From contig CAVVAX010000028.1 in NCBI GenBank assembly GCA_963746275.1, positions 62,001-126,000 of the forward strand: a DNA stretch of 64,000 nt, in the 5' to 3' direction. Source of the DNA: JAEULH01 sp963746275 (GTDB taxonomy: Bacteria; Pseudomonadota; Alphaproteobacteria; Rhodospirillales; Defluviicoccaceae). Within the stretch, counting starts at the first letter, position 1, and each line of letters opens with the position of its first letter. Both the position numbers and the translations under genes were made by a program. This document shows, piece after piece, positions 61,075-64,000 of the stretch. The notes under the pieces were generated by a model. That model saw nothing but the letters and a program-made list of their open reading frames with translations. It did no database searches and was not told the DNA's origin.

Positions 61075-64000
61075 TCATGGCGATGCCTCTTCGCCGGCCG
61101 ACCATTCCTTGACCCTCGCCAAATGCTCGTAATCGCTGAACTTCGGGGCGTGCGAGGCGCGCGGGCGCGAGGGGTAGGGCGTCCCCGGCAGGTCGAAGCG
61201 GGCGACCAGCGCGGCGACGCCGGCAATAGCCTCTTCGGCCAGTGCGCCGATGTCCGCCGTCTTCACCGGCCGGCGCTCGCCGCCCTCGAGCTTGCCATGC
61301 AGCTGCCAGTGCTCGAGGGCCACGACAGGCCGCGGCAAGACGCCGGCAAAGCCGCCACGGCTGGCGATGGCCGCTTCCAGGGGAAGCTGCGGGGCGAAGC
61401 CGGCCTCGACCTCCTTCTTCTTCGGCACCGCGCCGGTCTTGTAGTCGATGATGACGAGGCCGCCCGCGCGCAGGGTGTCGATGCGGTCGGCACGGGCGGT
61501 CAGCGTGAATGGCCCGGCGGGGGCGTCGATCGTGGCCTGGCCCTTCACCTCGCCGGCCATTGCCGCGATCCCGGCCCGCCGCTCGCGCTCGATCTCGATG
61601 AACCAGCGGGCGATCCGCTCGAAGCGAGGCCACCAGAAGGCCAGCACGCTGGGCCGGTCCTCATGCGCGCCAAGCCTCTCTCGCCCGAGCGCCAGCAGCC
61701 GCGCCTCGGCATCCACCGGAAGAGCTCCGGGATGGGCGCGGACGAAGGCCTCCAGCGCGTGATGCACGAACTGGCCGTAGTCGGCGGCCGACGGATCGGC
61801 ATCGAGCGGCTCGAGCCGGCGCAGGTTGAGGACGTGGCGGGCGTAGATGCTGTAGGGGTCGCGCATCCACGTCTCGATCTGGGTGACGGACAGCGCCCGT
61901 GGCCGGGCCGCCACGGCCGGGCAAGGCGAGGGCGGCGCCACCGGCCGGACCGTCGCCGGGCGATCGAGCAGGGCCTGCCAGGAGAGGTGGCGCGAGCCAT
62001 CCGCGAGCCAGTCGTCCATGTTGCCCCGGACGACATTCTCCAGGCGCACCAGCCAGCGGCTCGGAACCGTCGGCGTCCGCTCGACACGCGCTGCCCGGGT
62101 CAGATAGACCTCCGGGGCGCAGAAGCCTTGCGCGAAGTCGTGGGCGGCCAGCCCGACCCGGCGCTCCGGCTCGGGCAGGCCGAACGCGGTCATCATTGGC
62201 CGGCTCATCCACGGGCTCGCGTCCGCCCTCGCCGGCCAGGTGCCTTCGTTCAGCCCGGCAAGGACGGCGACGTCGGCGGAGATCAGCCGGGCCTCGAGCG
62301 GCCCCAGGATCGCGAGGCGGGGATGGCGGCCGTAGCGCGGCCGCACCGTGCGCCCGGCCATGAGCTCGTCGAGGAGGGCCGGATAGGCGCGGATGCGGAC
62401 CGGCGGCGCGTCGTGCGCTGCTTCGGCCACCTCGGCGGCGAAGGCCAGCGCCTGCTCGCCCGCCTCCCCGGCCCACAGCCGCCTGGCGCCAGGCTCGCCC
62501 TTGGCCGCGGCCAACGTTTCCGCGGCGGCGAGGTGGGCGGCGAACAGCGCCGACAGCGGCTGCTGGCGCGCTTCTGCCAGCTCCATGAACGGGCGGATAG
62601 CCGCGTCCAGCCGGGCGAGGGTGTCGCGTATCAGCACGTCGCCCTCGGCATGATCGCCCTCGGCATGATCGCCATCTGCATGTTCGATGGCCGCGCGCAG
62701 CCCCGCCAGCCCCGGCGCGGGCCGCGGACCGCGGAGGATGCGGCGCTCCAGCCGGCGGACACGCCAGCGGAAGGCGGACGGTGTCAGCCCGCAGGCAGCC
62801 AGCGGATGCTTCAGCGCCGCCAGCAGTGGAACCGGCGCCAGCGCCTCGACCAGCATGCGGGCGGTGAGGCGGAGGAACGTGCCGGGCGGCGTCTTCGCCA
62901 GCGGCACGCCGGCGCTGTCGTCTGCGGCGATCCCCCAGCGCTGCAGCTCGCCGGCGACGCGCCTGGCGATCGCCCGGTCCGGCGTCACCAGCATGCCGCG
63001 GCGCTGCGGGTCCTCCAGGGTCTCGCGCAAGATGAGCGCGATCGCCCGGGCCTCCTCCTGCGGCGTTGGTGCGACGATGCGGGCAACGCCTTCGAGCGCC
63101 TGCTTCAGCGGCGGCCAATTGGCCTCGGCGTGGGCGGTGGCCGAGGGCCTGAGCGCGAGGTTGATCAGCCGCACGCGCGGCGCTCGCGACGGGCCGCTGG
63201 CCGGGTTCAGCGCCGGCCAGGGCGCAACGGCAGCGCGGCCTATGCTCATCCGCTCGAGCAGCCGGGCCATGGCGAACTGAGGATGCGACGCCTCCAGCGC
63301 GTCCCAGGTGTCCTCCGAGGCGCCGAGATCGAGGCCGGGCAGGACGACGGCGCCACGCGGCAAGTGGGCTATGACCGCGAGTAGCTCGGCGGTGGCGGGG
63401 ATGCTGCCGGTGGACCCGGCGGCAATGACCGCTGCCTCTGGCGGCCTCTCCCGCCAGGCCTTGGCCTGGGCCTTGAGCAGCCGGTTGCGCCGGTCGGCCG
63501 GATCGATCGCGCCTTCCTCGGCCAGCATCTGCGGCCAGTGCTCGGTGATAATGGCGAGGAACTTAAGGGTGATCTGCCAGTGCTTTGCGAAGTCCTGCGG
63601 AACGAGGTCGCCAAGCGCGGCGAAGTCGAGCCCCTCGGTGTGGACCTGGTCGAGGAGGCGGGCGAGCTCGGCGGCGAGCCGCAGCGCCTGGTCCGGCGCG
63701 ATCGCGTCCGCCTTGGCCTTCGTCACCAGCCGGGCGAGGAGAAGCTGGCGGCGGAGGGCCGGGATGGCGAGCGGCACGCCAGCCAGCGTGACGCCATCGC
63801 GGACCGGGCCGGCCTCGTCTGGCTGGAACGCCAGCTCGTCCTCGTCGATGTCGCCGAGCGGGGTGATCCGCGGCAACAGCAAGGGCTTACCGCCGTTGGC
63901 GCGGACGAAGGCGTCCCCGAGGCTGCGGCAGGCTCGCCGGGTGGGAAGGAAGATCCGCACGCTTGCCAGGGCGGCGGGCTCACCGCCGAGGCCGAAGCGG
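61075..64000 (-). CDS. addB: Double-strand break repair protein AddB, N-terminus outside window
   Basis: Partner nuclease-helicase of AddA, alphaproteobacterial type. The frame is open to the window edge (FGLGGEPAALASVRIFLPTR), so the start lies beyond 64000. At least 975 residues are present. Seen: RIFLPTRRACRSLGDAFVRA, VIAAGSTGSIPATAELLAVI, VAVLAGLNEGTWPARADASP (helicase-like), and the C-terminal RecB-type nuclease motif LVIIDYKTGAVPKKKEVEAG. Residues near 62640-62690 carry an HAEGD-type tandem repeat. Upstream of addA on the same strand with a 10-base gap. Confidence 0.93.
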   Translation of the reverse strand, partial: RFGLGGEPAALASVRIFLPTRRACRSLGDAFVRANGGKPLLLPRITPLGDIDEDELAFQPDEAGPVRDGVTLAGVPLAIPALRRQLLLARLVTKAKADAIAPDQALRLAAELARLLDQVHTEGLDFAALGDLVPQDFAKHWQITLKFLAIITEHWPQMLAEEGAIDPADRRNRLLKAQAKAWRERPPEAAVIAAGSTGSIPATAELLAVIAHLPRGAVVLPGLDLGASEDTWDALEASHPQFAMARLLERMSIGRAAVAPWPALNPASGPSRAPRVRLINLALRPSATAHAEANWPPLKQALEGVARIVAPTPQEEARAIALILRETLEDPQRRGMLVTPDRAIARRVAGELQRWGIAADDSAGVPLAKTPPGTFLRLTARMLVEALAPVPLLAALKHPLAACGLTPSAFRWRVRRLERRILRGPRPAPGLAGLRAAIEHADGDHAEGDHAEGDVLIRDTLARLDAAIRPFMELAEARQQPLSALFAAHLAAAETLAAAKGEPGARRLWAGEAGEQALAFAAEVAEAAHDAPPVRIRAYPALLDELMAGRTVRPRYGRHPRLAILGPLEARLISADVAVLAGLNEGTWPARADASPWMSRPMMTAFGLPEPERRVGLAAHDFAQGFCAPEVYLTRAARVERTPTVPSRWLVRLENVVRGNMDDWLADGSRHLSWQALLDRPATVRPVAPPSPCPAVAARPRALSVTQIETWMRDPYSIYARHVLNLRRLEPLDADPSAADYGQFVHHALEAFVRAHPGALPVDAEARLLALGRERLGAHEDRPSVLAFWWPRFERIARWFIEIERERRAGIAAMAGEVKGQATIDAPAGPFTLTARADRIDTLRAGGLVIIDYKTGAVPKKKEVEAGFAPQLPLEAAIASRGGFAGVLPRPVVALEHWQLHGKLEGGERRPVKTADIGALAEEAIAGVAALVARFDLPGTPYPSRPRASHAPKFSDYEHLARVKEWSAGEEASP
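62641..62686 (-). repeat. 15-bp coding tandem repeat in addB
   Basis: About three units related to GCATGATCGCCCTCG on the plus strand, read on the minus strand as HADGD-HAEGD-HAEGD. In frame, so the repeat number can change without breaking addB. The first copy differs by two bases; the others are the same. Confidence 0.85.

Noticed and set aside
62641..62686. Short direct repeats as a possible CRISPR fragment
   Set aside because: The units are 15 bp, have no spacers between them and lie in frame in addB.
61123..63384. A 753-codon plus-strand frame opposite addB
   Set aside because: AddB motifs are clear on the minus strand. The plus-strand product is arginine-rich without domains.

Overview
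This 64 kb window is high-GC chromosomal DNA from an alphaproteobacterium. The evidence is the set of conserved gene neighbourhoods: pdhA-pdhB-pdhC-lpd-lipA with a lipoyl domain on PdhB, rpoZ-rel-pdxJ-acpS-lepB-rnc-era, cmk-rpsA-sppA-ihfB, and pyrF-trpF-trpB-trpA-accD-folC followed by trxA-addA-addB. One good match and one near match to the alphaproteobacterial EcfG general-stress promoter lie upstream of stress-type genes. A phasin and a GTP-type PEP carboxykinase suggest a polyhydroxyalkanoate/glycogen-cycling lifestyle. A Rhodospirillales-like order is an inference, not shown. I found no rRNA, tRNA, insertion sequence or CRISPR array.

Layout. 1-3.4 kb: 3' part of a class A penicillin-binding protein, and prfB with its programmed +1 frameshift. 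3.4-5.8 kb: stress proteins (DUF2382/YsnF) and a glutathione S-transferase. 6-12.7 kb: pyruvate dehydrogenase, lipoate synthase and a Coq10/RatA START protein. 12.7-13.6 kb: GNAT/DUF1778 toxin-antitoxin pair. 13.6-19.7 kb: cinA, M23 peptidase-bactofilin, soluble lytic transglycosylase, dapA, smpB. 19.7-24.7 kb: a three-gene signalling unit (LysM-FecR protein, CHASE2-PAS-GGDEF-EAL protein, receiver-like protein). 24.9-33.4 kb: udgB-NYN, folK, then the rpoZ-to-era block. 33.6-46 kb: accessory metabolism (phasin, SLC13/RCK permease, PAS chemoreceptor, ferric-reductase-like protein, DUF2383, pckG) and an operon of two DUF1538 membrane proteins with a PII-like protein, a CBS protein and an HugZ-like protein. 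45.8-55.8 kb: cmk to folC. 55.8-57 kb: a lower-GC island with an ART-like gene and a ParD/ParE pair. 57-64 kb: trxA, addA and the 5'-truncated addB.

A striking property is about 20 single-base indels that break otherwise well-conserved genes, including essential ones (dapA, rnc, era, cmk). Most look like one extra base next to a short G/C run. In pckG, three such insertions within about 100 bp cancel out. I read these as uncorrected sequencing errors rather than pseudogenes. Such genes are annotated over their full extent with the break noted. By contrast, the TGA at codon 24 of prfB is the genuine programmed frameshift site.

The most interesting candidate system is the tightly overlapping DUF1538-DUF1538-PII-CBS-HugZ operon (42.6-45.7 kb). 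It looks like a two-subunit membrane transporter with its own nucleotide-sensing regulators. Second is the FecR/CHASE2/c-di-GMP unit, whose diguanylate cyclase motif is degenerate while the EAL domain looks intact.
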